Source of the DNA: Scleromitrula shiraiana
Taxonomy: Eukaryota > Ascomycota > Leotiomycetes > Helotiales > Sclerotiniaceae
DNA length: 64,000 bases
Assembly (NCBI GenBank): GCA_028455995.1
Contig: JABELC010000008.1
Coordinates: 681,501-745,500, forward strand
Direction: 5' to 3'
Part shown: positions 1 through 12,146 of the stretch, in pieces
Numbering within the stretch: the first letter of the stretch is position 1
Layout: each line of letters begins with the position of its first letter
The notes under the pieces: model-generated
Database searches by the model: none
The model's input: only the letters and a program-made list of their open reading frames with translations
Told to the model about the DNA's origin: nothing
Program-made: the position numbers and the translations under genes

Positions 1-684
1 GTCGCAGTTGTCATGGGGTAAAACGTGATTGAGAGACGAAGATAAGATAACACTGGCGCGGGGAAATGGCGGGATTGATTCATTCGAATGTACCAATAGA
101 GATACAGGCAGATACAGATACGGGGAGAGTGAACTGATGAAATTGGGGTTTTCGAATTAATGTTAGTTACATGGTGAATAGATGGCTTTTTCTGACGTTT
201 TCTTTCTACACGGTGCACTATCGCCATGGATGGGGAGGAATTCGGGGTGCAGAAATGCGAATGGATAGTGTGTATATGTGGATGAATAAATCAATCAATC
301 AATGAAATGAATGAATGAATGAATGGATGTGGAAAAGTGGGTAATGGTTGATTTCTCATGGTGATTTGATTTGATTTGATTTGATACCTCTACCGAAGAT
401 GATTTTGGTATTCCTTATTCTGTGCATTTTTTTACTCTGTATGTGTGTGATTGTATATTTGTTTATCAGAAGATACTCTTCATAATAAGATATCTATCTA
501 TCTATCTCAAGATCAAGATTAAGATCAAGATGCCTTGACCCAACCCCCCTTCCTCCCTACCAAACCATGCAATTAATTACGCCAATCTGATCCGACATTT
601 CCATCTTAATTTCCTCCAAATCGTCAAATCTTTTCTTCTTTCCTCTCCCTCTTTCTCTTCCTCTCCAAGTTCTCTAATCCCCAC
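1..684. other. Intergenic, downstream of NUP120
   Basis: No gene is seen. The stretch carries three short microsatellites: AATC/AATG units at about 291-326, GATTT units at 363-385 and ATCT units at 491-508. The last 150 bases are pyrimidine-rich and probably hold the 3' untranslated region of the minus-strand nucleoporin gene. Confidence 0.6.
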
Positions 685-3600
685 TCACAAAACATCCATA
701 AAATCGCCCCCACCATAATCATTCCCCGCACCACCCCCCGTCAACGCAAACTGACCATTCTCAATCGCCGCCACCCTATCCAACTCCTCCTGATACCCCC
801 TCCTCACATCCTCCAACGTAACCACCCTCCTCTTCCCCGCCTCCTCCTTCTTCCCCCTCCCGCTCGTCGTCGTCGTGCTAGGCGACCCCTCGCATAAAAT
901 CCAAGCCTGTTTCGGATCCACACAGCTCAGCGCATTAATAACAGCCACATACTGTTTCGTAATTAATGTTTCCCCATCTCCTCCCAATCCCTCCTCTCCG
1001 AGTTTATCGTTCTCGCTCGCCTGCTGCAATTTGTATAAGCGTTCGAGGGATATGGCGGCTGCGCCCCTGAAATCACTGCGTTGGATTCGCCATGCGTAGA
1101 GGATTTTATGGTAGGGTATACCGACTGTGACGTCGACGATATTGCTGCATTTCTGCGCGAGGGTTTCATCGACTGCGTCTTGGAGACCGATGAATGGGAG
1201 GGAGATGAGTTGGGTTGCGTGGTTTGATTCGCACATTTTTGCGACGAGGGAGCGGAGGGAAGATAGTTGGAGGGCGGGGTTGGCGATTAGACAAAGAGTG
1301 GAGTGGGCTATTTCGTAACGGGAGGTGTGAATGGCAGCGAAGAAGAGGCGGGTTTGCATTTCAGTTAAGAGATCATGATTGTCTGGTTTGATGAATTGGA
1401 TGGCGAGTCGGGAGAAGTCGATGACGTGGGAGTACGTTTTTTCTTTGTCGTAAAGAGAGACAATGTGAGAGTAATATTCGGGTATACCTGCATATATGAG
1501 GTTCTTTTCTGTTTCGTCGAGAAGGCCTGCGCTATGTGGATATGTAAGTTTCTTCAAGCCTGGTTGTGCTGGAAGTTGTCAGTTGAAATATTCATAAAAC
1601 GAAGCAATGATTCAAGCTTACCCATCCCAAAAGCAGCTTTCTTGAAGTGAAAAGATGCAGCAAGAGGATCATTGGCGGCTAGGCATGTCCTACCCTTGAC
1701 ATACGTAGAAAATGCATCGTGCTCGGTGAAACGTGAGAACTCCATGGCTAAGTCCGCTCGACCTTGCTTCAATAAGAAACATTGAATGACAGCCGGTGAT
1801 GTTTCAAGCGTAGTGCGAGGCCTGCATAGGTCTACTATAAGGTCCGTTAAGGCCGCAGGCATCGGAATATTTCTTTCGAAACCGAACAGATGTCTGTGAA
1901 CACCTTCCAGGATAGTGACCGTTTCGTATTGAACCGGCTTCTTGACCAAGGAAGTAGTTGAGTCCGACTGTGAATTTGAGCGTTCACGACCTGCCAAAGG
2001 CAAATCGATTTGCGTTTTAGCCAGCCAGGCAAAAAGTTCGAGTCGCTTGAGCATAACTAAGAGTTGCAAGAAAACTTCACTATACTCGAAGTTCATGCCT
2101 TCGTCCCCATGGTTTATTTCAACTTCAATAAGAACCAATAGCATAAGCTGATCAAGGCAGACGTTTCTATGTAACTCAATCATCTCTTGAGCCCCTTTGA
2201 TAATCAATTTATTGCCAAAATCCGCTAGTGGTAATGGACGTCTCTCTGTCCCAAGAGATGTCATCATAGAATCCACTAAATTCTCATATTCCAAGGGGGT
2301 GATATCCTTGAATGTCCCACCCAAAGAATCAACCAACTGATGGTAATCATCATCACTGATCTGGTTGGTATAATCGCACTTGTCATATAAAACTTTCATC
2401 CTTACTGATGGGAGATACGATGGCTCGTCATATAGCTGTTCCTGTAATGCCGAGTTAAAGCTGTGGAACAAAGCTTCTGAAACACCTTCCCTGAATGTAG
2501 CTGCCGCATTTAAAAGTGTAGACGTAAACTCTGTAGCTTCTGGTGGTTGCTCTGGGTTGTGCCATATGCGCTCGAAGGGACTGCAAGTTCGGATGGCAGA
2601 GATTCCATCGGCTGAGATGACCCAAGGCATCCTACCTCTAGGATCGATGGTTAATGACAGAGCTTCGCCCCTTTGCTTATCTAGTTCGACAAGCAGACGA
2701 TAGAATCTTCTCCATTGTGCATCAGTGGCGAGACGAAATTGCTCGAAATTTGCGCTCCCGTCTGAATTTCTACCCAAAGAGGCTGTAACTGCTATAGTAG
2801 AGCATAGCCTCTCGGGTAATGGAGTCGATTTGCGCGTGGGATCATTTGATGTTCCTAACCCACGCTCATAAATGGCGAGCCCGGTGTCGATAGTAGCTTT
2901 AGTGAATCTACCTGGTTGTAATATAAACTCCAGCCATTTGTCTGTGCTATCAGAAGCGTCGCCATGATAAACCGTAGGTAAAGGCATCTGTGTTAAACTC
3001 TCACTCGCCATAGCCTCCCAATCGTTTTCCCACGAGTCGTAGACGGCTTTGTCAGAAGTAGTCTGGAAGTACAATTTTTGCACTCGGTATGTGGTATTGT
3101 TCTTCCAGAGTGTCCACAAACTCAGAGCGTTATCCATTCTATCAGCGTCAACTGAGAAATCCGCCAATGTCCACAGGTCTGAAGTAGGAGGCCGAGGTAT
3201 TAAAGTGTTATTTGGAAATGCATCTGTAACCGTTAAGTTTCCGTCTCCAGTTGGTATCACGTTCCAGAACTTGAATTCTCCTTCCGCGATAGGCGAGTAT
3301 GTAACACATAGAGCACTTTCGTCAATATGCCCACACACCCTGACTAGTTGTGAATATGAAGGATCAATGATTGGTTTCCTAGTGTTTTTAGGGTCGATAT
3401 ATTGGCCGAGAATGTCTCCAACATGTGCTATTCGTCCGTTGGTCAAATTCCAGATTCTAAGGTTATGGTCTAAGGATATCGTAAATGCATATGGTGTTCC
3501 ATCGATACTCGTAGCTGGTGAGGCTATGGAAGTCACTGTAGACAATTCCACATTTGCGTTGCCATAACGGAGAGTGTTGCTTCCTTGGAAAGGTATGAAA

Positions 3601-4393
3601 CTTTTAAGCCCGTCCCTCCAACCGCCTGGATTATAATGTGTTTCTTTCCATTCCGAACCTAATCATTGTCAGTAGATGCATCTACGGTTGTGGGCGGATT
3701 CCGCATACCATCTCCGCCAGGTTTTCTATCTAGTTTCAGGAGGCCTCCATCGAAATTTGAGACCAATAATTCATTGGCACTAAGGGCAACCATTCGATGG
3801 GGTTTCTTAAAGCTAAATACGGATGATATATATGATTTGCACCAATTTCCAACGTTGTTTTCGGTGCTGGAAGGGTTGCGAAAAAAATCCGGCCAAAGTC
3901 TCAGTGTGTAAAGGTGATGCGTTTCCGTCAACACAAATGCGCTAACATAATCGTGCTCTCTGCAATCCGAAAATGTAATACATCCTGGCTTAATAGAACT
4001 TGGAAATGATAGTCGTAAGATAAGATGCCCATCCGCTACGTTTTGCGCTACATTTTGTGGTCTTGACACATCGACTGCTTGTATAGAGAGTACTTTTCCA
4101 TCCTCCAAGACCCTCCATAAATAGCTTTGAGGGTAAGTATCTTGTGTGCGATGATATATAGAGGACGCAGTAGCTAAATATCTCTGCTTAAAGGATCTTT
4201 CATCTTCTGCGATAGGTGGTTCCGCAACGTGAGCTCGCTTTTGGGAAGTTCTTGAGGCTGGGACACCATGTGCGGGTAAACGAATCGAGATGGTGGAGTT
4301 TTGAATAGATGGGTCGAGATTTAATCGAATCTCCTTGCATGAGTTGTAGGATGACTTTTCTGCCATTTTATCTCCATCAATTGCCTTTCTCAT
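685..4393 (-). CDS. NUP120: Nucleoporin Nup120/Nup160, Y-complex scaffold subunit
   Basis: Structural subunit of the Nup84/Y-complex, the outer-ring scaffold of the nuclear pore. Exons are 3709-4393, 1622-3658 and 685-1568, with introns of 50 and 53 bp; splicing gives one frame of 1201 residues, the usual length for the family. The N-terminal half has WD-like strands (for example a segment ending LRIWNLTNGR) expected of the Nup120 beta-propeller. The rest is helical, as in the family's alpha-solenoid. A second Met at codon 10 (4366) precedes the conserved-looking start of the protein and may be the true initiator. The final 40 codons are Gly-rich and GC-rich. Assignment is by overall recognition of the family, without alignment. 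Confidence 0.85.
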
Positions 4394-4859
4394 AAAGCAG
4401 ATTGGTAAAAATTCGAAGATTGTCGCATTTTTGGATTGTTTTTGACGCGGTGCTTGATATCGCGAAGCTTTACTTTTTGAATGAGCGGGCGCTAGCGGGT
4501 ATTTCCCCCTAGGGAATTACTTATTTTTATATCAAGCTTGTATTCTGGTATGAGGTATTGAAAATTTTCTGTGTCATTGGCATCGTACCTGCAGATGATA
4601 AAACGTTTAAGATTATAATTTTGTAGATAGCTGTCTATGTGATTAGTTTATTCTCTTTGAAGGGATATGAATTATATGAATATAGTCTCATAATGCTTTG
4701 AATAAAAAAATAAAGGATCCCACTCCGCGCTCCCAACCCATGCACTCCATTCATAACGAGAAGCCAGTATTGACAAAAAGAAAAGGCAGATAACACATAA
4801 AACATCATGAATCAATAGGATCGTCCCATAATCAACAAACCCATCAATAAACCCATCCT
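4394..4859. other. Intergenic between NUP120 and RAD51
   Basis: The interval holds the upstream region of NUP120 and the 3' flank of RAD51, both on the minus strand. It is AT-rich. No ORF, RNA gene or long repeat is visible. Confidence 0.5.
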
Positions 4860-6020
4860 CTAATCTTTCTCTAAATCCTTTGGACTTGGGTCACCAATTC
4901 CATCCTCATTGATAGCGAAAAGGCAATCACTTTCTGGTAAGCATGGGCTGTCGTAAATCTTGCAGATTCTGGTCTCTCCTCGGCCCTTCTTAAGACTTAA
5001 TCTAGTCGTACTAGCATGTGCAATAATGTTTCCTCCGATCGGCTTCTTAGGATCTGGATTAAACATGGCGCTGGGTCCTCCGTCAACTTGGGCGACAACC
5101 TGGTTTGTGATAACAACCGCAATGCCAAACTCGTCTGCCAAACGTTGTAAAGTACGCATGAACTTGGCTAAGTGCATCTGTCTAGAAGATAACTCTCCTC
5201 GACCAGTAAAATCCGTTCTGTAAAGCGCGGTCGCACTGTCGACAATCAGTAAGGAGAATCGGGTCTCGCACATCATCGCAGATGCCTGATTGAGTAATTG
5301 TAGCTGATGGTCAGAATTGTAGGCTCTTGCATACGCAACATTGTCAAGTACTTCTTCGCCAGATAAACCGTATCTGTTGGCTACTGCAAGTAGACGAACA
5401 GGACGGAAAGTACCCTCTGTGTCGATGTATAAACACTTGCCTTCACCACCACCCATATCAAATGGGAGTTGACAAGTGACTGCTAAGGTGTGGCAAATCT
5501 GACTCTTTCCTGTACGAAACTCTCCAAATATTTCGGTGACAGATCCTGTCTCAACACCTCCTGCCAAAAGAGTGTCGAGTTGTTTTGATCCGGTTGTAAT
5601 TGATATCAATTCGCTTCTACGTTGATGCATCTCAGTGGCGGTAGTGAATCCCATGGGAACCAGTTTGGATGCTAAACACGTTAGAGAAATCCCACAAAAC
5701 ACCTAAAATCATAAACACCAACCTTCAGTCAGGATCTTTGTAGCTTTCTGCTCAGAAATTCCTTTAATTTGTTCCAGAATTCGGCGTGGCGTGTATGCTA
5801 CAGACTCTACAGTGTTATAACCACCATCGACAATCATCTGAATGTCTCGTTTTGTGAGACCTGCCACGCCCTATATAGAATATTAGATATAAAAAAGGAG
5901 AAAAAAAAAGCAAAGTTGAATGGTTTAACATACTTCGAGAGCAGAGAGTGGCGTTGGAGCCCCAGGACCTCCCATTGAATCCTCTCCAGATTGAGATGCT
6001 TCCATTTCTTCTGAAGTCAT
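4860..6020 (-). CDS. RAD51: RAD51 recombinase
   Basis: RecA-family ATPase that forms the nucleoprotein filament for homology search and strand exchange in the nucleus. Exons 5934-6020, 5723-5870 and 4860-5671 (introns 63 and 51 bp) encode 348 residues, normal for fungal Rad51. An N-terminal helix-hairpin-helix region covers roughly residues 30-80. Walker A is GEFRTGKS at 128-135, where Ser replaces the commoner Thr after Lys. Walker B is LLIVD at about 219-223. The run NQVVAQVDGG and the end of the core (GGNIIAHASTTR) are diagnostic of Rad51/Dmc1. The LVPMGFTTA segment and a short acidic N-terminus favour Rad51 over Dmc1. The start at 6020 gives exon 1 exactly 29 codons before a GTATGT donor. 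Confidence 0.96.
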
Positions 6021-6160
6021 GATTGATAATTGAAGGTGAAACCACTCTTATGTGTGGTACTAATTATTACTGAGCCTTTTAATGTAGAAAGTGAAAACGG
6101 GAAAAGTGAATTGTTGTGTTGATGTTTTTTGCAGGTTGAAAGTAGATCAGTAACAAACGA

Positions 6161-6166
6161 ACGCGT
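6161..6166. promoter_or_regulatory. MCB element (ACGCGT) upstream of RAD51
   Basis: A perfect MluI cell-cycle box lies 141 bases upstream of the RAD51 start. In yeasts MBF/DSC1 binds this site and drives S-phase DNA-repair genes, including RAD51 orthologues. The site is seen; the regulation is inferred. Confidence 0.5.
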
Positions 6167-6191
6167 TTGTTGACCAAGACAGTCGCGTCAT

Positions 6192-6197
6192 CACGTG
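6192..6197. promoter_or_regulatory. CACGTG palindrome upstream of RAD51
   Basis: Canonical E-box hexamer, 26 bases distal to the MCB and next to a GTCGCGTCA stretch. bHLH proteins bind this palindrome in fungi. Function here is not shown. Confidence 0.3.
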
Positions 6198-6627
6198 AAG
6201 CACCGGTCGCCACTCATATTTACATGGTAGTTAGCACAACGCTTAATTAGTAGGACCGGACAGCCCGGACTACGCAAATTCAATAGGCAGAAAGTAGATT
6301 TTTAGTTTTAATTTATGTGAAAGTAATGCTAACTCTCAAATTTTGTAATAGTAGTACACATATGTGATGCCGCCCTCCTCGGTTCATTACTCATCAGGGT
6401 GTCTCGAGAATGTCTTAGTAATATGATTACTCTTATTCCAAAACCCATCTGTAGGCTGTTATTTTACAACCCCTTCCTGAGCTATAATATATTGAAAAAA
6501 TGGCTCCTTAGTTCCGAGTCTACGCAGTCTTGGCTCCGCAACGCCCAAATAACGCCTCCATTGTCCGTCATATCACATATCTTTTCAGCTCATTGTCTTG
6601 CATGTCCACCGTCAATGCCGAACATCC

Positions 6628-7979
6628 TTAATTTTGTCCCGATGTCGTGGAAAATCCTCGTTTCTTTTGCAGTTTGTGCGAGTGGGATCTCCGTTCATTC
6701 GATTCCTCAAGATTCCAGCTGTCATTACGACTAACTCCTTTTCCCTTGACGTCCGGCCGACTGCCAAAAGTACCCGCTGGAAGAACTTCAAATCCGGAAT
6801 TGACCTTCCTTACTGCTTGGTTCAGATGAAGCTCCCCAGGTATGAATTGTGACGACTGAGATCGCTCATGCAAGAGTGACGCATGAGATTCGATAAAATG
6901 TTCTTGGCCTCGGGGATCATCTACTGTTGAAAGATGATAGGCTGACCTATCTGCTGGAGATAGGCGTGGAGTAATGAATGGATTAACATCTTCATCCTCA
7001 GCGGCAAGTGGAATTGAGAAATATTGGCCTTTGCCTTTGGTTGGGTGTTGGAGAGATGATTGAGGTAACATTGGAGATGAAACGTCTGGAGTTGGAGTTC
7101 TACTAGGGTAATGCGAGGCATATGGTGTGCGATCTGGCTGCTGTGGGCGTTTTGAATTGGAGAATGTAGCATCAGACTCATCGGAAGTCCCGGATGAACG
7201 CTCATTATCAGCAGCCGCTGCAGCATCCGATGATGATGAGTCTGATTCGATTCGAGCTCCCCGTGGTCGATGTGTATAAACCCTGCCAGAGGGCCCACTT
7301 CCTTCGAGGTGACCAAGTGTCTCCTCGTCGAATTGCTGTTCTTTGACTGTCCCAAATCGCAGTTGTGAAGATCTAGTGGGTTTGTAGGTGGCTCGTTGAC
7401 GAGATGAACTACCAGGATCAGAGACAATAGCATCATCATCACTCATATTTCTGTAATTTGGTAGTACAGATTCGCTGTGACGATTTCCTGCTCGACCAGC
7501 CCTTGGAGATGGCGTCTTCGCAGGTTGATGTAACGAGTCAATGGATCCATATGCGTTGGAGATTGAATCTGGTGAGGAAGGTTCGTAGGAGGAATGTCGC
7601 TGTAGATTGATGCTCGGTACTGGTGTGTTGCTTCCTGAAATCCAGATCCCATCCACCTGGATGCCACTTTGAATTGCTCGAACCCCGAAGGGTATATCAA
7701 CACTTCGTCTTGATTCGATTTCTTGCCCGCTTCGTCTTAGTTCTTGTATTTTCATGCGTTTCTCTTCGTCCACTATCTCTTGCTTCTTCACTAATCTGTT
7801 TGTCCATAGTAATTTGACGTATCCTACGCAAAAGACTAATACGATAGCACAGCCCAAAACCTATTTCATGTAAGTGATTTGTTTGCAAAAGGGTGTTAGG
7901 ACGAGGTAGTCAATGGGAGAATACTTACAAATGTCATCTTCTCCCACAACTGCCACGAGTTAAAGAAGGATATCGTCAT
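6628..7979 (-). CDS. Conserved fungal single-pass membrane protein, unknown function
   Basis: Exon 1 (7929-7979) encodes 17 residues and ends at a GTAAGT donor; exon 2 is 6628-7860. The spliced protein is 427 residues. Residues about 16-34 form one hydrophobic transmembrane segment (FVLGCAIVLVFCVGYVKLLW), directly followed by a basic, charged stretch (NRLVKKQEIVDEEKRMK). The remainder is long, Ser/Pro/Arg-rich and probably disordered, with a poly-Ser/Ala patch. The first exon MTISFFNSWQLWEKMTF and the TM segment resemble a protein seen across Pezizomycotina, from memory. No enzyme domain is recognised. The layout suggests a membrane-tethered cytosolic tail, perhaps a regulatory or scaffold protein; that is inference. 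Confidence 0.8.
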
Positions 7980-10647
7980 ATTGGCTATCGGTTATTTCAA
8001 AGTTGCAAGTGTGGTAGTAGTAGAGTAATTTTAATCGTGTTTGGAAAAATCTTGTGGATGTTAATACAAGAGAATGTCTCCTGCAGATAAATACCTTCTA
8101 CAGACCCAAAAAGTCTAGATAGAAGGTAAATATTGCAGTGATTTGTTGAGGTCAATCACAGAGTGACGACCTAGTAAATATTTTTTCGGGGTCAGCGATT
8201 TCTAGTTATCAGATTCGGAAGTAGCAATCCAAGACCTGCTTGCAAGTTGCAACGAATTCTCCGTAATGGGCAGTTGTAATTTCCAAACAAGAAGAGTTTA
8301 AATGCGATCGGAGATCTTCACACGTTGAGATGCTATCACCAATAGGATATCCCGTGCTTAAAGAAAGGTTCACCTTGGCGATGGTGATTCGAAGGTGTTA
8401 TGCCTTCTTCGTTATTCCTCGTTTGGGAGTATAATATCAATCTTAGAACAACAACCTCACAGGGCTGGAGAATTGTTGACGGCTATGCAGTCAGTATGTG
8501 GATCTGAAAGCTCAAAGGAATTATCGCGAATGAGGAGTCATCAAACTATTTTGACGAATAGAATGGAAATAGGTTGGTGTCATAAAGATTGAAGTTTGCC
8601 CCAGATCAATAGATATTAATAAGTTGCATATGCTTGACGCAACATAAATGGAAAAAAATCTCCGTTTTGGGAAGGTCGGGTTGCGAAAAAACCAAAAGTG
8701 AATATTATTATTTCTTCAACTTGGGAAGTACACAAAAATAGCTTTCAGCATGTGAGTTCTGGTGTGCTGGCTCGGAAAGTTGCAGATATTGTAACACCTG
8801 AACTTGGAACGAACGTGGTCTGGCTCTTCAATATATTCGGAGATTTGTAGTACTACAACGTGTGACTTTTGATATGATGAAATTTTCCGAGAAGTGTAGA
8901 AAGTAAAGCCGGTATACTATAGAAGCTGAATGAGAAGATTTTCCTGTATCAACGAGGGTTCACGAAAACGAATGAATATAGAAAAATAACTTGGCGATCG
9001 AAAATACAGTCAGAAGACTATATATATTCCCCGTTCCAATTTACGTAGGTAGAAAATCCCACTCAAAATGTCATAGAGGAGGGGTGACATTGTCGTTAAA
9101 TATACCTACTCTGTACTTACATATACGAGATTTTCAATGGATCCATCGAATTTTCTCATATGTTGTGACAGATTCAACATCCTTACTACCCTTACCCTAC
9201 CCTACCTGTGCCTGCATGTTTGGGTTTCTGGTCCACCAAAAAAAGAATTTCACTTTCTAGACGAACAAACGCCTCCTCTGCATGGTTAAAAATCCAAGAA
9301 AAATCTATAGATCTTCAGATTGGGTAACGTTGAATGGTTAAAATATGCCATGTTTTTCAGACGTTTGAGATAGACAACCCCATCTATTGATTAGCCTAAC
9401 GACTAGGAACATTTTCTTGACACGGAAATGGATTTCCTTCCAAGGTTCTAGGGATTTTGTCATCTTTTACAACGGATTTACCAGGTGGGCAGTGGGCAGT
9501 GGGCAGTGGGCACGGAATATGATCCACCCTAAATTTATCTCCATATTTTCATGGGTATCAAACACCCGCCGCCGTATGGAGAGAAACCGAGGGGGATAAG
9601 CTTAATATCAAGCTGTTTCCCTTCTTCTCCAGTAGTTTATTTATAGGAGAATTAACTTAATATCTCCCCCCTTTTTCATTAACTGTATGACGGATAATAA
9701 GCCTCAACCGCTTCGCCAAGCAGCTTTAAGCACACACTCTCGCTGAACTATGAGGATAAACCTTAATGGCATATAGAATGCCACGTCAAGAGCCGAGCGG
9801 ACGGGTTGGAAGGAAATATGGGGCTTTTTAAACCTCGAAAAACAATTTGAAAAAAACATCAGACTAAACTGTGCTAGGTACATTTTTAGGTCAGATCAGC
9901 AACGACAACCAAGACGGAAGTTACAGATATATACGAGAAAATCACATCTGGGCAAATTTATTTATTTATATTTATTAATGTAAGGGAGGTAGTGGCTAAC
10001 TTTCCGAGGTTTCCAATATAAGACATCGGTAACACAATGAAATTACAATAACATCCATAAGGCCCACGGATATTGTGGTGTTATTAGAATTGTTGCACCT
10101 CTTCTAGAGGATCTCGAGTCCTTTGAGGATTAGTACGTCATATCTTGTATATTTCTCCTAAGAGTTTGGTTGGACTTGTCACCGCTCAGGGCTTGTGTCG
10201 TGATCGAGATATCCATCCGTTACCTACAGAACACAGAATCCTGTGACAAATACGTAAAATACTTTATAATTCATTACCTCCCTCAAACTTCTAATAGTCT
10301 CATGTCACTTATGCTTGAATATATTTTGCTTGATGAATTTTACTTGTTTCTCGGACCATGAATCGAACTCGTCTCGGTTCAATGGGTCGGGACAACAAAG
10401 CTATGATTCTCGTGATCAGCCCAGAGAACGGGGCATGGAATGTCCGAGAGGCTAAGAAAAACCATCCAAGAAACAATCAAACCAATCATAACAATCAAGG
10501 AATTTATCGAAAGCGAAGCCTTGACATCAGAAGTAGATAGATCATCTTATGATCCAAGTATCCTCCGTGCTTTTTGTTTCGAATCCTCATAATTTCAACA
10601 AACAATTGATTTTTATTTCATAATTGCATGAATCGCAAGACTCGACA
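7980..10647. other. 2.7 kb gene-poor interval
   Basis: Only short ORFs with no recognisable similarity occur. The minus-strand membrane-protein gene and the plus-strand gene at 10648 diverge from this interval, so both promoters lie in it. A four-copy GTGGGCA minisatellite is at 9485-9512. I looked for tRNA A/B boxes (a GTTTCGAATCC-like motif occurs near 10577) and found no cloverleaf. Nothing else is supported. Confidence 0.5.
9485..9512. repeat. GTGGGCA minisatellite, 4 copies
   Basis: Four exact head-to-tail copies of a 7-base G-rich unit inside the 8-10.6 kb intergenic stretch. The G tracts could in principle form a quadruplex on the plus strand. Confidence 0.8.
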
Positions 10648-11552
10648 ATGCCGATTCGTAACCCATTTGCAAAGAGAACGGATGTTCAGACTGGTTTACA
10701 GTCACCATTTGATGAGAATGGTCGCCCTCAAAACCTCTCTCGACCTTCCTTCGAGAGGGTTTCCACTGTAGGATCTCGTGCATCACCCAGTATGAGTATC
10801 AAGACATCGAGGAGCGAGGAGCCTCCCGAGTATAAGATGAGTGGTATGGAAAAGACTCTATGTTTGAAATTGTGTCTCTCAATGATGCACACTTCAGTTG
10901 AGAATGTGCTGACATAGCAACAAAATAGTCGTAAATGACAGTGGTGTATACTTACCTGTAAGTTGTTGGACTTCTCGAACGTGCAAGCCATTTTCTGATT
11001 GTTAAAAAGCCCTCTCCACCTGAGAAGAAAAGCTTCTGGCCTCGAAGGGGCAATCTTTCGGCTACCTCAATCAATACTCGGACTACTTCAAGCGATGAGA
11101 TTGACCCCTTTCCCATCTCGAGAGAGTCATTTGATTCATACAGGAGATCATTTGTAGGTGATACCATTACTCCAGCTCACTGAGAATATTGCTCACCTAG
11201 AAATCAGGATATTTCAGCTAGATCGTCCATAAGTCCTATTGACGCACATGCCGGTCGACAAAGCCTCGATTCGGTGAGGTTGCCACGAATGCCAAGATCT
11301 GCTATTGGCGAACGACGGTTTGAAAGACAACCTCCTACAGCTGAAGAAGGGTTTGAAGATGTGGGGTTGAATGATGATTCAAATAAACAACAGCCACAAG
11401 TTAAAAAGAAGAGTTTCTTCTCAAGAATTGGCGATGATACATTCCATATACCGGGAAGGAAGAGGGGCCAGAGTGGTACGGGGGAAGAGCTCGGGAATAT
11501 CCCCAAACCCAGCGATACTGCTCCTGCCGTTGAGGCAAGTGAACCTAATTGA
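10648..11552 (+). CDS. Conserved fungal protein of unknown function (MPIRNPF... family)
   Basis: Exons 10648-10843, 10929-10957, 11010-11153 and 11208-11552 give 237 residues in one frame; exon 2 is only 29 bases. The protein begins MPIRNPFAKR, has Ser/Thr-rich linkers, the motif NDSGVYLPPSPPEKKSFW across exons 2-3, SFDSYRRSFDISARS across exons 3-4, and an acidic GFEDVGLNDD stretch. These match a soluble, low-complexity protein I remember from many Pezizomycotina genomes with no assigned function. There are no membrane segments. Basic and Ser-rich motifs could be phosphorylation sites. An alternative acceptor for exon 4 (TAG at about 11200) would shift the frame, so CAG at 11205-11207 was chosen. 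Confidence 0.85.
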
Positions 11553-12146
11553 AAGGGTTGATTTTATGTCTTGATATGATACGACTTGTAATGGGCGTTT
11601 GGGGTTATTTTTGAACGGTACTAGGCTGTACCAACACAATCGTTTTGGACATGATAATAGATTTTTGATCGGGTTGTATACAGATCTCAGATATATGCTT
11701 CAATGATAATATAATGTTAATGTCAAAATATGTTGGAAAGTTATTCTCAGGAGTTCTTATTATGTTCGGTAGGCACAGCTTGAGAGGGTGGGGCGTGAAA
11801 AAGTGGTGTTCAATTCTCAAGCACCGATAATTGTAAATCGTACATCTTACCCCTATATCTACATTATAAAGAGGATGCAATGCGGTATATAAACAGGAAA
11901 GTGATACTAATCATTCAATTCGGGCAGCTTCCGCCAGGACGCTGTGTAAACAATACACCAAACTACCCGATTGATGTTTCATTTCAACGAAGGATGAGAT
12001 GGAGGGGTCAACCTCAGAGACTAGCGTTATCGCCTCGCTTATCGCAAGAAAAAAAGTTATTCTGCCATTCCAAGAACTTTTCCTACATCATCACATAGCA
12101 CCACACCTCACCATTAAACTATTTCTTACGATCCAAAAGCCTCCAA
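11553..12146. other. Intergenic, ACL4 promoter side
   Basis: The 3' flank of the preceding gene and the upstream region of ACL4. Nothing beyond short unconvincing ORFs is seen. Confidence 0.5.

Larger units (their letters stand above)
6021..6627. other. Intergenic, RAD51 promoter region
   Basis: The RAD51 promoter lies on the right of its start, with the MCB and E-box sites. The part from about 6300 to 6627 is the 3' flank of the next minus-strand gene. No further gene is seen. Confidence 0.5.

Noticed and set aside
963..1650. Several ORFs antisense to or out of frame with the nucleoporin
   Set aside because: Shadow frames within a well-supported coding sequence.
10358..10600. Possible tRNA gene or upstream exon near 10360-10600
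   Set aside because: A B-box-like motif occurs but there is no A box at the right distance and no cloverleaf; the small ORF has no conserved sequence.
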